A stretch of 60,000 nt of DNA from Membranipora membranacea (taxonomy: Eukaryota; Bryozoa; Gymnolaemata; Cheilostomatida; Membraniporidae): NCBI GenBank assembly GCA_914767715.1, contig OU612070.1, forward strand, positions 4,049,501 to 4,109,500. The letters are read 5' to 3'. Shown piece after piece: positions 10,640 through 21,921 of the stretch. The notes beneath the pieces are model-generated. The model was given only the letters and a program-made list of their open reading frames with translations. It did no database searches and was not told the DNA's origin. The translations under genes were made by a program, and so were the position numbers. The first letter of the stretch is position 1, and each line of letters begins with the position of its first letter.

Positions 10640-13600
10640 ATGGACCATGTCCATCTACTTCCTGAAGGTCTACCAGAATTCATATTCCTAAATTTGGATG
10701 TTACTGACCTATGTGCATGTTCATTAACATGCAAGAAGTGGAGGCAATTTTGTAACACAAATAAAATATGGTATGTGCACTCAACTGTTTTGTGATCCAG
10801 CCACATGTCTACTCCAAAACCTGGGAATTTGGCAATGTTTGACTGCCCCCCTTGAGTTTTTGTTGTTCGCAACGAAAACTCAAGGGGGGGGGGGCAGTCA
10901 AACAATGCCAAATTCCCAGGTTTTGGAGTAGACCTGCGGATCCAGCAGAGCAATGGTGGGTTCTTTTTTAGCAGAACCTCATACTTTTGTTTGCTTCTGC
11001 ATTGCAAAATAATAATAATTATATACTGTCTTTAAATTAAGAGCGCAATTGCAGCTACAGCAGCAGTTTCAGCATATAATTATTATTGGCATTTTGCAAT
11101 GCAGAAGCAAACAAAAGTATGAGGTTCTGCTAAAATAGAACCCACCATTGCTCTGCTGGATCCACATGGCCTATAATTTCAAACAGGAGCCATCGCAGGT
11201 TTGCTTACAGCAAATATCAAGACAAATTTAACATCCCATAGTCCTCAAGTTACGCATTAGGCAACAAAATCATATTGTTTGCTAAAGAAGGACCAGAGAG
11301 CACAGAATAGTTGGACATGCCATCTGCCAAATGTTTGCTCACATCAGGTTGTTGCATTGAGGTTGCCCAAACAATAATAGCTAGAGCAACAACAGAGGTC
11401 GAGCAAAATGTGTTTCAACATGTTGTTTTATACCTATAGGTTGAAGCAATGTAAAAGGAAAGGATGGGCTAAATTTGGTTACGGTGCTCTAGACCTCACA
11501 CATCTGCCTAGCTCTGATAAAGTGCTCAACAGGACCAATGTCTCTGGTACCTCTCCCAAGTTCGAATATTGTAAGTGTTAATGATCACCACTACTTCAAT
11601 TATCCATTTATATCTGCTGAAATGCTGTGTATTAGAAAAAGATTGTTCCCTCTGTGGTGATACCCCAAAAATCGGTCTTGAGTCGCCGCTTTGATACGCA
11701 GCTTTTCAAATATTTCTTCGCAATAAGGAACAAACTTGTCCTGGCTGTGGTTATAAAAAGTTTTTACTAGAACTAAATTCATCATCAATAGTGAGCATCA
11801 CCATCCATTTTCATTGGAATTTATCCAATTTCAGTTGATGGTGATACTGGCCTTTCACCCTTAGTTGGCTGGAGGATGACCTTTATTAAGGCTAAATTCA
11901 TACAATATAATTGGATAAAAGGACACTATGATGTGTTACCAACGTTGAGAGGACATAACTCAAGGGTCTCTGCGTTTGATTCAAATGGTGAGTTTAGCGT
12001 TTCTTTTTCAGAATAAAATCATTTTCTTATACCCATAAAGTTTATTCCACTGGGAAAGCAGGTGGCTCTCTGAAGATAGTCTATACATGGGTTGATTCAA
12101 CTAGATCCTTGTCCACTTTGCGATTTTAATCAGATTGTTCATGATTTGTAGGAATGGTGTTCGTATCCGGAAGTGCTGATAATGTGGCTATATGGGATTT
12201 AGACAATCTAGTGATGAGATATAGAATACCGGTGCATGATACTCAAGTTAATCATATACAACTTCAGGTATGATCACATTTATTAGTTGAAAACCATTTC
12301 AAGAGTGTGTACTTTGAACTATTTGATAGTTTTTTTTTTGCAACGATGCATTTGTTACCTATTGATTACATATTATAGTGCTTTTAAGAGCTAATTTATT
12401 TTCTATAATTGACAGGGACATATAGTGGCACTTAGTTATTCCGACGGGACTATAAAAGTATACGATACCATATCTGGTCGTCAGATCATGACATTCCATG
12501 CAAGGTGCTCTGCCGAACATCTGAGGTTTCTGAACAAGGAGCTTATTGTTTGTGCCTATGCAGACAAGTGAGTAGAATAAACCGATATTTCTCCGGTGTT
12601 ACTTGTATCTTAATGTCACAGTCTGTCACTTGAAAAACTTGAACTCTTAGACTATGCAGCTATATACTGCATCGGCAGAGTGGAGGGAAAACCCAATTTC
12701 ATTTCATCATCCAGGATGGCCATGCTAGTACTGTTGTATCAGAGTTATGCCCTGCTTTTTACAAACTGGATAACTTCCGAATAGCGATTTCTGAGCCTCA
12801 TAAAACAGGCAATGCTGAAATTTATGGTTTGAATTTTCACGATCATATCCTAGATGTGATGGTATGTTGCAAGAGAATGGAATACTGGATTTCAAACAGA
12901 TACAATTCCAATAAGTAAGGGGTGCGACTGAAACTATGGCCACTAATCATGGCTCATCTCTGTATTTGGCTGCACATTACATCTCTTAACCCTATTACAA
13001 TGTTTCAATTTTTTATTTTTCAAACAGTGTTTCGATGTCCTAACATTTTTTTTGCACATAAGATTCTCAATCTCCTGACCAATTTAGCCACCACAATCGT
13101 GCTACAAGATGTTTATTTTTATCTTAAGGGCCATTAGGGTATGGAGCTTGAAGGATAAGCAGCTGAAATCTACCATGAGAGGTCACACTGATGAAATAGA
13201 GGTAGGCGACAATGGTTACTTATTTGGTTGCCTAAAGACTGTCAACATTAAGACTGATTGGGTCAATTAAAAGTTTTAAAGTCTCTTGTACTGTTGATGG
13301 GCCTTCATCAAGGACCACTTCTACCTCCCGGCCCAGATAATATAACCATTTGTATTTATATTTTAACTGTGTTTGCAGTCAAGTATCCGTCTGAGAGAAA
13401 TGTCTTCATAATGATGTGTTTGATTTTTTTACTTCACACAACCAATTAAATATAAATAAATATTTTAATTATTTCCTGGCGTTAAGGTATGAGGAATGCT
13501 GGCATCTTTCTATGATATATGTTTACTTGGCAGCGAACAGTCTATTGTAGTACAGCCATTTCCATTTATATTTGGCAGTGCATGCATGTCAGAGGTGACA

Positions 13601-16600
13601 TTTGTGTCACAGGTGCCTGGGATGGAATGCTCATTCTTTGGAATATTCCTCAAGGCGAAATGATGTTTGCACTACAAGGCCATTGTGACTGTAAGTGATA
13701 ACATCCAGAGGCAAGCACTCAAAAAATTGAAGATTTATTTCCTCATTTTCTTAGAATTATTATTTTTTCAATTTAATCATGAGCCAATACTTTCAGATGC
13801 CAGGCACCTATTTTTTAAAGGCAATGTCAATTAGATGCTCCAAGTCTACCCTCCTCTGATGCTTAGTATGCTGCAGATCACAGTGAGAATTAGGAAAGTT
13901 AGCAATAAGCAGTCACATCATGTTCTGTGGGTTAAGACGGCAGTTTACCGTACTGTCCATATCAATCTTGCTGGGATCATCTTATACGAGTCTTATCATA
14001 CTCCAGCCAGCTTACCATAACTCACTTCACTCTATGACTGCTGTAATATGAAGCTTTAGATTGGATATCTCTTTTTTTTTAAATTTATTTGGTTTTATTG
14101 TTTTTGTTGTGAGGTTCATATTTCCATGACACTTGTGATATACATATTTTCCCTGTTGACAGCTGTGATGTGTATAGACATGGATAATGATTACATAGTG
14201 AGCGGAAGTAGTGATGAGACAATAAGAATATGGAGAGTCCATACCGCTGATTGTGAGCATGTATTTACTGATACAGATATCAAAATGGGGGAAGTGGTAC
14301 GTGTTTCTTATTTAGTTCTGAGGATAATGAGTTGTTCTCATTCACCATACTTGTCTTATTCATAATAGAACTAAGAGAAGGATTTTACGTTATTCAGCAT
14401 GGTCCTACAAAGATTTTCTGATGTTATCATGGCGCTTATAGTGTGAGCTGTCAGACTTGCTTTGACCTCATAGCTTTGTTGCTTACTCAATGCTTGGTGC
14501 TAAGATCATAGTATAAAAACAAAAAAATGCATTTAGGGATTGGATACAATCTAAATTTAACAAAAAAAGGATGTACTTTCAAAACACAATTGCATGAATT
14601 TCTAATGATTTGAGGAAAATTTAACATGATTAAAAAACAAAAAGAGCAAGGAAATTTAGAGAATATCTGGCTATAAATAATTAAATTTTTTGTTTAATGC
14701 TAATTAGCACAGCTTAATTCGTTTGGAGCTTTGCCTAGAAAAGCATCACAATACCAGCGCAATAGCCGCCTGTCATTTCTCAATTTCCTTACTTGAACAC
14801 AATTATTTTAAAAAAATCAAGGAGTTCGGCAATTAATTCAGATTAATTTTTTGCTTCATCACTGGTACCTGGTCTGAATGTAGTTCCTCATCACTAATCC
14901 CCCTAATCCCAACAAATCCACCCGCCCACAATCCATATATATCTCCAGCTATGTGATGTGTCTCTGTTTTAGTACTGCGTTGCGATGACTGATGTCGTTT
15001 TGGCTGCTGGAGGATCTAACAGTCTTATACAGCTCTGGTCTAGAGAAGGTACGTTATGATATCCTCCAGGATGTAAATATACACAGAACTTAATAAAGCC
15101 CTCAGGCTCACACTCACAAATCAGTTGTCTATCCAAGAATTGTTTCTTGGAGTTGCTTCCCAAAATTATAAAATGAACAGTAGAATTTCATACCATAGTT
15201 TTATAAACATAGGCTGTTCACATACACACTACTACTACTACTACTACTACTACACTTAACTACAATGGGTGGAATCTTAAACAACTGCTGTGTCAGATAT
15301 GTTGTATATTGCAGCCATATAACATAATCACTTTTGGAAGCCTAAAAGTTTAGCTCATTTGAAGACGTCATAAAGGTTATTCAAGGGGCTTCAAGTTTTT
15401 CTGTACACAAAACGAACAATAATAAATAAAATGGGAAGTCACAGATTTGTGTTTTTCAAATTTGCATGATATTTACATAAAACCAGGTGACATTCTGTCA
15501 TTGTCACCTTCCGCTCTCTCATACCTGTGTAAGGTATGGGAAGCTGAATACAGCTCCAATAACATCACTAAAAACTCTCAGAGCCTGTCAGGTTGGACTT
15601 TTGGATGAAGACCTGATGGTGATTGGCAGCAAAACTATTAGCCAGAAATCTACCTAGTTGGGGGGGGGGGGGGGGGTAATCACAAGTCGTGAGGTAGAAT
15701 ATCACTTTGCATATAAATATATTGTGTAATTTTTTTTAATTTCCTTCGCACCTATCAATAAGTCAACCAATTCATAGTCAATTCTACAGAATCCTGGGAT
15801 AACAAACATACTCTGGCGTTAATCTGATAAATCGATGAGCTCTGCAAAAGTATATTGCCTTTAAAGTGGCTCGACCGGTATAAAAGGGCCAGTCAATGTA
15901 AAGCGATCACCCAGCCATATCAAATTCAAATGGGGTTAGCAGCATTCAAATTCCTCCTGCTTTTTTGGGAATATGATGAGCAGTCTTGACTTTATTGAGA
16001 TGAAAATTCCATGGGCTGATGCAGATTTTTCATACACACATCCCAATATAAATCTTATATCCTTAGAAAGTAGTGAAAATGCATCAGCTTTGACTCAAAA
16101 TCGCACAGCCGCAGAGATTTCAAATTACCCGCCCCACATTTTACTGGTCTTTATTGGTCGATTTTGAAATACGATTGACAGATTTATATAGTGCCTAGAA
16201 TTTTTTTCAAGTGCCTAGTTACGGTTGCTGTCATTAATTGGCAATTATATGCTATTAAAATCCTACAATCAAGTTTACATGAGATGGGATAAAATAGCTA
16301 TATGGGCTTTATCCAAGGGCACTGTTGAATACAGTATTTTTCATTGATGTTGCAGACAAGCGGCCACAAATAAACACTATTCTTATCGATCATTTTGGGA
16401 GTTTGTGAGGGTTGTAATGACCAAAACTCTATATGTATCTCATCTAAGAGATTAGTATGATACAGTATAAAGGATTCGAGTAAACACAAGTATGATGATG
16501 TCATGTGTTAGTGTATATTGTGAACAAAACAATATATATACTTTTATTGTCAGCAAAAATTCATTATTACTAATGTTTTTCATGATGTGACATAAATAAA

Positions 16601-19600
16601 CAATCACTTCATTTATAATTGGTGGTCCTGAAAAAGGTCAATCACTATGTTTCCAAGGTTCGATTTTGTGGTTCACTCCAATTTCGAATGGTTAGAATTC
16701 AGTGGATCCAGTGGATTCTAACCATTCCCATGATGGGAAAAACATGAAAAGAATCTGCTGCGTGAAATCCCTTTAAAGGCATTGTGTGCAAGCGCGCTAA
16801 CCATTCAGCCACACCGCCAATTAGGAATTTAGTCGAATAAACACGGTATGGATATTCGAGTCCAAAAAGTCATTCGTCACAATCGGAATTTGATTTTAAT
16901 GCCATTTCCATGGGGCGATTACTCCCGAAATCCTTACAAAATTGAACCTTGGAAACATAGTGATTGGGTTTAGGGCTAGTCGTTTTGGTTGTCGCACATT
17001 GTCATCCATGTATACCGGACATATGGAGGATTAGGGCGTGCATCACCAAACTTTTTTCTCGAGATTGGCTACTTTTTTTGGGAGTATACCAATTAGCCGC
17101 AACAATTTTTATGCAACCTTTTTTTGACCTGTCTTTTCCATGAATGTTACATGTAGTGGGGAATTCCCATCAGCTGCAATAGAGCAACAACTAGAAATTT
17201 CCTGAATTTCAGATGCGACCATAATGGATATATCGTACACCAAAATTTTGAACAATGCGAGAAAGTGCGTTTCAACTTTTCTCTGTGGTGAGAGTGCAAC
17301 TGGCCAAACAAAGTGACCTTTTCGGCAAAACTCACAATCGACCGAAGGTTGGCTATGGCCGGATTATCACACACTTTCACACCACAGTCAAAATGACTTC
17401 CCTTCGGATGTTCACTTTACCACGGACATCCTCCGTCTTTTGCATTTATCTTCATCTGCTCATAGGCCTCTAATGTAACGCATACCATTAAAAATTTGTA
17501 CTGCAAATTTTTCCATAACAAGTTTTTTTTAGAGGAAGGTAATGCTGCAGCATCTCTCTAATTCACCTTCATTTCTGCAAGATTATTTTTATTATGATTG
17601 TGTCAAAGATTATTACAATTATACCTCTACGATAGTTAGAATTAGTTTACACTATTTATTGTACAGGACCGTAGTTCTAGGTGAGGTAGAAAGGCACTGC
17701 CTCCCCTAGATAGCTAACTGCAGTGGCCTAAAAACACTCTAATTCAATAATCCATGTCAGAATCAGCTCCACTGGGATTTCCAGTGGCTCATTACATGGC
17801 TTAAATTTCTCGGGGAGGAGGTTACTGGTGATGCATTGGACTCGCCTCGGATCTTTGCCTCCCCTACCATTTTTCTAATCTACGGCCCTGTTATACAGTG
17901 GAATAGCAGGATACAAATAATCCTTGCTTGTACACAAAGTCAAATGTTTTCATCAGCTGATGTGAAGTGTCGCTTCCTTTCAACATCACATAAACATTGT
18001 AGTCAGCTGCAAAGCTGCAAGGGCACAGGTGTTGCTTGATTTCTTGCATAACACACTTGAGCACTTGAGAAAACACTTGAAACATGCAAACTCGATTTCT
18101 GCAAAACTCAAATGCCACGTGGACTGGGCTAAAATAGGCGTAACTAGGCGTGACATTACACTCATTATCCAATGGTTTTGCTTGTCAATAGCAAATACTA
18201 ATTATGATTAATCCCCGTGCACCACCTTTGGGCTACCACTTTAATCCTAAGAAATGGGTGAAAGTAATGATGGATTGAATTAATGGATGAGAGTAATGAA
18301 CGAAAGAAGTTGATGAAAGTAATGACGGATTTGGATTTGTCCAGATTATGTTTTTGTCTCAAGCTCAAATTTGAGGAGAAACTCATGGAGTCACCTTCCT
18401 ATTCATGGCAAACATGATTTTGACGTCGTCAGAAATATCCATGAAAATCTCCTCTGTCTTACCGACAAGTCTTTTATTGGAGCGAGTTTACTATTTTTGT
18501 GAATGACATAACTCAAAATCAAGTTAACACTTTCTATATCAAGTTAACTTAACCTGTCTTCTGACATCATGGCGTCAGAACCTAACAGTTATATGTTACA
18601 TGATGTACATTCATAGAGGAGACTATGTACTTTATTTGTCATCTATAACAATGTAATTCTATATTCGGCAAGTTTCGTGTCAAAATGGTAGCACATATCA
18701 ACCAATCGATTCTGTTTGTGGCGTCATTATCAACATCTGTTTATGGATCAAGCATTCCTAGAGTAGATCAATGACTTGAAGCCAAATTTAATATTCAACA
18801 GTAAAATTTAAGCAATCAAAAGTACATTACTGGTCATTAAAACATCATAGTCATAATAATATAATTTAATATATAGGCTTAAGGTTCTAAGATATGATAC
18901 AATATGGTTACAATAAATAACTATACTATTTTGTAATTGAAAAATTTACCAAACAATATAATATCAAACAAAACTGGTGATATTACCAGTATAATGGAAT
19001 CAACTTAATATATCAGTCTGAAAAAAAAAACATTTTAATGCAATATTATGTATTAATTACCTCTTTCCAAGATTACTACCCAATAATGTTCAATCGACAT
19101 ATTTCAGGATAGAATATTGACACTTCCTTGAGAGAGATGTGTCGACTGGTACTATTGTTGGAAGTTGTGGTGATAAGGACTACTTCCACATTTTTCTAAC
19201 CTAAGCGATTTAAGAAACCAAACTAGAATAGAAAGCACTGAGATTAACAAAGTAAAAGAAGAAAGGGGAGGTGGTTGGTTTGCAGTTCTAAGGATCAAGA
19301 CGATCACTCAAATGACGGGTTAATTGATTTTTGTCACTATTAAATTGACTCTATGTGTAGTATTTATTCACTGATAGTGCAGATGGCAAAGCCAAAACAG
19401 TTATTGACGTATACAAACACCTCAAAAGTGATATGAGAACCAAAAACCAAACAACAGACATTTTTTTTCTTTTTTTGCACAGGCTATAGCCGGCTGCATG
19501 TGCTGAAGCAGCATTTAGGAATTGTCCGAACTCTGAGGTTCAATGGTGACGTTCTGATATCTGGTGGTGATAGGAAAATGATCTGCGTGTGGTCGGCCAA

Positions 19601-20350
19601 GGTTAGTATAATTAGTTATATATATATATATATATATATCTGCCTTTTTATCACCTCAACTTGTCTAGCATGATGTCTAGGAATTACAGTCCTGACAGGC
19701 AGTTATCTGGGATTATCCTGCAGCTAATCCAATAATATAATTGACATCTGCATTCTGCGGAACTTTTTGTTATATATTCCTGAGCTGTGGCACTTTGCAC
19801 TAACCGTGTAATGGGAGACATTTCATGGCACATATCATATCCTCTAATTCCCAAGCCAGTTCATTTATTTTTTACTTGAATTTTTTTATGTAATCTAAGT
19901 TTCTCCTACTGGATGACGTAAGATAGACCTCCACCTAAACTTGAGACTATTTTTTGTGGTTGCTTATGGAAGCAGATAATACTTCCTGTCTCAAGATCTA
20001 AAAAATAGGATTTTCTGGCTTGATAGAACATAACTTGATTGCTCTAGTTTTTGTTTGCCGACGTGATAAGCCATGTGGAGCAGATATGTGGAAAATGTGG
20101 AACAAATTGGATCTGGCCACAGGCTAGGAGGCTCATTTTGACTCCCCCAAGTGCTTCAAGCCCATCAACTGTTATGTGATTGTACAGAATGTTAATATCC
20201 TTCCTGTCTCACATTTCACAGAGCGGAGTATTACACAACATTGTCCATCGAAACCCAGACTTGTTACATTTAATGTGGGTGAACGAGACAAAGATCATTA
20301 CTGCTTCTCCCAATGCTCCAGGGTCTATCACTGTCATCAGCTACTGGTGA
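10640..20350 (+). CDS. F-box/WD40-repeat protein, probable SCF ubiquitin-ligase substrate receptor
   Basis: F-box/WD proteins hold SKP1 through the F-box and substrates through a WD40 propeller. Exons read 10640-10770, 11440-11570, 11835-11987, 12152-12267, 12416-12567, 13129-13201, 13579-13690, 14163-14296, 14973-15048, 19483-19601 and 20222-20350, giving 441 residues. An in-frame stop at 10631-10633 just upstream fixes the ATG. The F-box occupies about residues 4-44 (LLPEGLPEFIFLNL, then CSLTCKKWRQF). From about residue 127 some seven to eight WD units follow, with signatures such as VSGSADNVAIWDLD, VTGAWDGMLILWNI, VSGSSDETIRIWRV and ISGGDRKMICVWSA. The protein ends ITVISYW. The F-box lies at the extreme N-terminus with no preceding domain. 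I cannot match it to one vertebrate FBXW member, so no symbol is given. Intron 9 is 4.4 kb, far longer than the others. Confidence 0.9.
10807..10933. repeat. Near-perfect foldback element with a G-rich core
   Basis: The left arm starts GTCTACTCCAAAACCTGGG at 10807 and is mirrored by CCCAGGTTTTGGAGTAGAC ending at 10933. The arms are about 54-59 bp and differ mainly in the length of a C6/G12 tract. The loop is about 14 bases. It lies in intron 1 of the F-box/WD gene and immediately abuts a second foldback. Confidence 0.9.
10938..11163. repeat. Second, larger foldback element adjacent to the first
   Basis: The left arm runs from GGATCCAGCAGAGCAATGG (10938) to about 11024. The right arm runs from about 11076 to CCATTGCTCTGCTGGATCC, ending at 11163. 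Arms are about 85 bp with very few mismatches, around a roughly 50-base spacer. No ORF. It resembles a MITE or foldback transposon. It stands only 4 bp from the end of the preceding foldback, so the two may be parts of one compound insert. Confidence 0.9.
11642..11741. repeat. Possible degenerate relative of the 21158-21274 foldback
   Basis: The sequence starts with TTGTTCCCTCTGTGGTGA and ends with GGAACAAACTTGTCC. Both ends resemble the termini of the foldback at 21158-21274, but the interior does not pair well. It lies in intron 2 of the F-box/WD gene. Similarity of the ends is the only evidence. Confidence 0.4.
15228..15253. repeat. (ACT)n microsatellite
   Basis: About nine uninterrupted ACT trinucleotides in intron 9 of the F-box/WD gene. 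Confidence 0.95.
15660..15676. repeat. G17 homopolymer
   Basis: A pure run of 17 G in the long F-box/WD intron. It is the longest G run in the window and could form G-quadruplex structure. Confidence 0.9.
16639..16966. mobile_element. TIR element carrying a tRNA-like segment
   Basis: The ends are CAATCACTATGTTTCCAAGG (16639) and CCTTGGAAACATAGTGATTG (ending 16966). Over 29 bp they are inverted copies with one mismatch, giving a 328-bp element. On the minus strand it contains GTGTGGCTGAATGGTTAGCG (about 16795-16815), which fits a Pol III A box of a Ser/Leu-type tRNA. Further on, GGTTAGAATCC (16713-16723) is one base from a canonical B box. The region around the B-like motif is also a 42-bp near-palindrome centred on GGATCC. 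No transposase ORF is present. A non-autonomous DNA element that captured a tRNA-like SINE head would explain it. No target-site duplication is clear. Confidence 0.75.
19617..19639. repeat. (TA)n microsatellite
   Basis: About 11 TA units just after exon 10 of the F-box/WD gene, beginning some 15 bases past the splice donor. Confidence 0.95.
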
Positions 20351-21921
20351 GCCAAATAACCACCAGGTCGACACATAGAGGGTGAGAAGCCAGACAGGAA
20401 GTAGCAGGTGTCCTCCGCACCTGCCAGCCCATCCACACCTGCCATCATAAATCCTCCAGAACCTACTAGTAACTGTAGAATGAATGACTGTAACTGAATG
20501 TAGACACTGATGACGACAACATGTCACTAGACCCAGATCTGAATGCGTTCTCTTCAGTTTGTTTGAATTGAGAAGTTTTAGAATATTTCACATACCAAAA
20601 TTGCGATGCTTTTTGAAGTTAAGATAAAAGATACAACTATATACTGTGATAACTGTGTGAATCTCTCTTTAGTGTCATTCCTATTTTCACTGCCATATTT
20701 TTTCCTATCATGCTACACCATACCAATCATTGCCAATATAATACATTTGGCCGTAAGTATTCTTGGATATATAGATATCGGAAGTGCCAAATAATGATGA
20801 AATAATGATGGTCAACAATCCTCTGTTTACTGATTAGCCAAAAACAGTTATCACCACAATAGTTCGTTAACATACTGAAATTATAGGTATCCGTTAAGTT
20901 TCAGGCCACAGCGAGGCAGCACATAGTACTTGAAGATGACACTCTTGTGGATCTCTGATTGTTAGAGTCGATTTAACCTTAGTCATAACCTGTCTCCATC
21001 CCTTATTTCAGAGTTCAACTTTGGGTGGTCATATAAAATTCCTCTTGAAGATACCTGGGCTATATTGATAAAGTCATGCTCTGAATTAATTCTGCTGCTG
21101 GTATTTATCCGAGTTACACACACAATAGTCGCTGAGTATGATATAGGGCTTGCATAGAACAAGTCTGTTCCCTCTGTGGTGACGGAGGGATATTGCAAAA
21201 GTTGGGTATCGAGGCCCCATGATACCTGACTTTTGCAATACCACTCCGCCACCACAAAGAGAACAAACTTGTTCAAGGGCCGGCATAGTTAGCTTGTGAC
21301 AGAGCAGATTTAATTTTCTGCTCTGTCATTAACTCTTTTTAATCAGACATTGGTGCCATGTGCCACATGGCCCTACTGAGTGTAGTTCCTCCTGATTTAC
21401 ACAGGCTATTATTTCTACATTATTGCATTCTTTCCTTTGTCAAAAACAGGATGTTTTCGGATACAGACTTTCAGCAATAAACATTGAAAGTTTTGTCTAA
21501 AAAATAACCGCAATTGTATCGAGCAATGGTTGCTCCACACGTCTGTAAAAACTGAGGACCACACAACAAGGAATTTGGATGAAATAGAATTTTATATTTG
21601 CATACCATCATATAATAATTCATAATCATTCTCTTCTTCTCAGTGTACTAAATAGATAATAATTGCATAGCGCAACTGTTGCTTTGTCCAATACCATTCT
21701 GTTCCATAATGCCATATTTACAACATAGTATGTCAATTTTTGTGTAGGATTAGTGACATACAGGCAATGAAATCCATCAAGCTTTACTGCATGAGTTATC
21801 CAATGTGATTCAAATACATTCCTGACGCAACAAAAATATTATTTATAGTTTTCATCCTTTCACGATCTTTTGACACACGACATAATCAGTTGTCATTTGG
21901 TGTTCTGACTTGGTGAGCGAC
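20351..21921. other. Intergenic region between the F-box/WD gene and the first transporter
   Basis: About 1.6 kb holding the 3' UTR of the F-box/WD gene, a foldback element (21158-21274) and presumably the transporter promoter. I see no supported coding exon. Confidence 0.6.
21158..21274. repeat. Foldback element with 53-bp arms
   Basis: GAACAAGTCTGTTCCCTCTG at 21158 is mirrored by a CAAAGAGAACAAACTTGTTC end at 21274. The arms match in roughly five positions of six and flank a 10-base spacer (GAGGCCCCAT). A similar pair of ends occurs at 11642-11741, suggesting a small family of inserts. No ORF. Confidence 0.85.

Larger units (their letters stand above)
15049..19482. other. Long intron 9 of the F-box/WD gene
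   Basis: This 4.4-kb intron interrupts the WD40 propeller. It carries a trinucleotide repeat, a G17 run and the TIR element described separately. The remainder is AT-rich with short non-coding ORFs. I saw no nested gene, though 18240-18340 has loose repeats of GATGAAAGTAATGA-like units. Confidence 0.7.

Noticed and set aside
15484-15606. A WD-like open stretch (SYLCKVWEAEYSSNNI) after a possible acceptor in the long F-box/WD intron
   Set aside because: The only good donor nearby would make a 47-base exon that shifts the frame, while exon 9 joins exon 10 perfectly without it.
16713-16815. A functional tRNA gene on the minus strand
   Set aside because: The A and B boxes are too far apart, the B box has a mismatch at a conserved C, and no cloverleaf closes.
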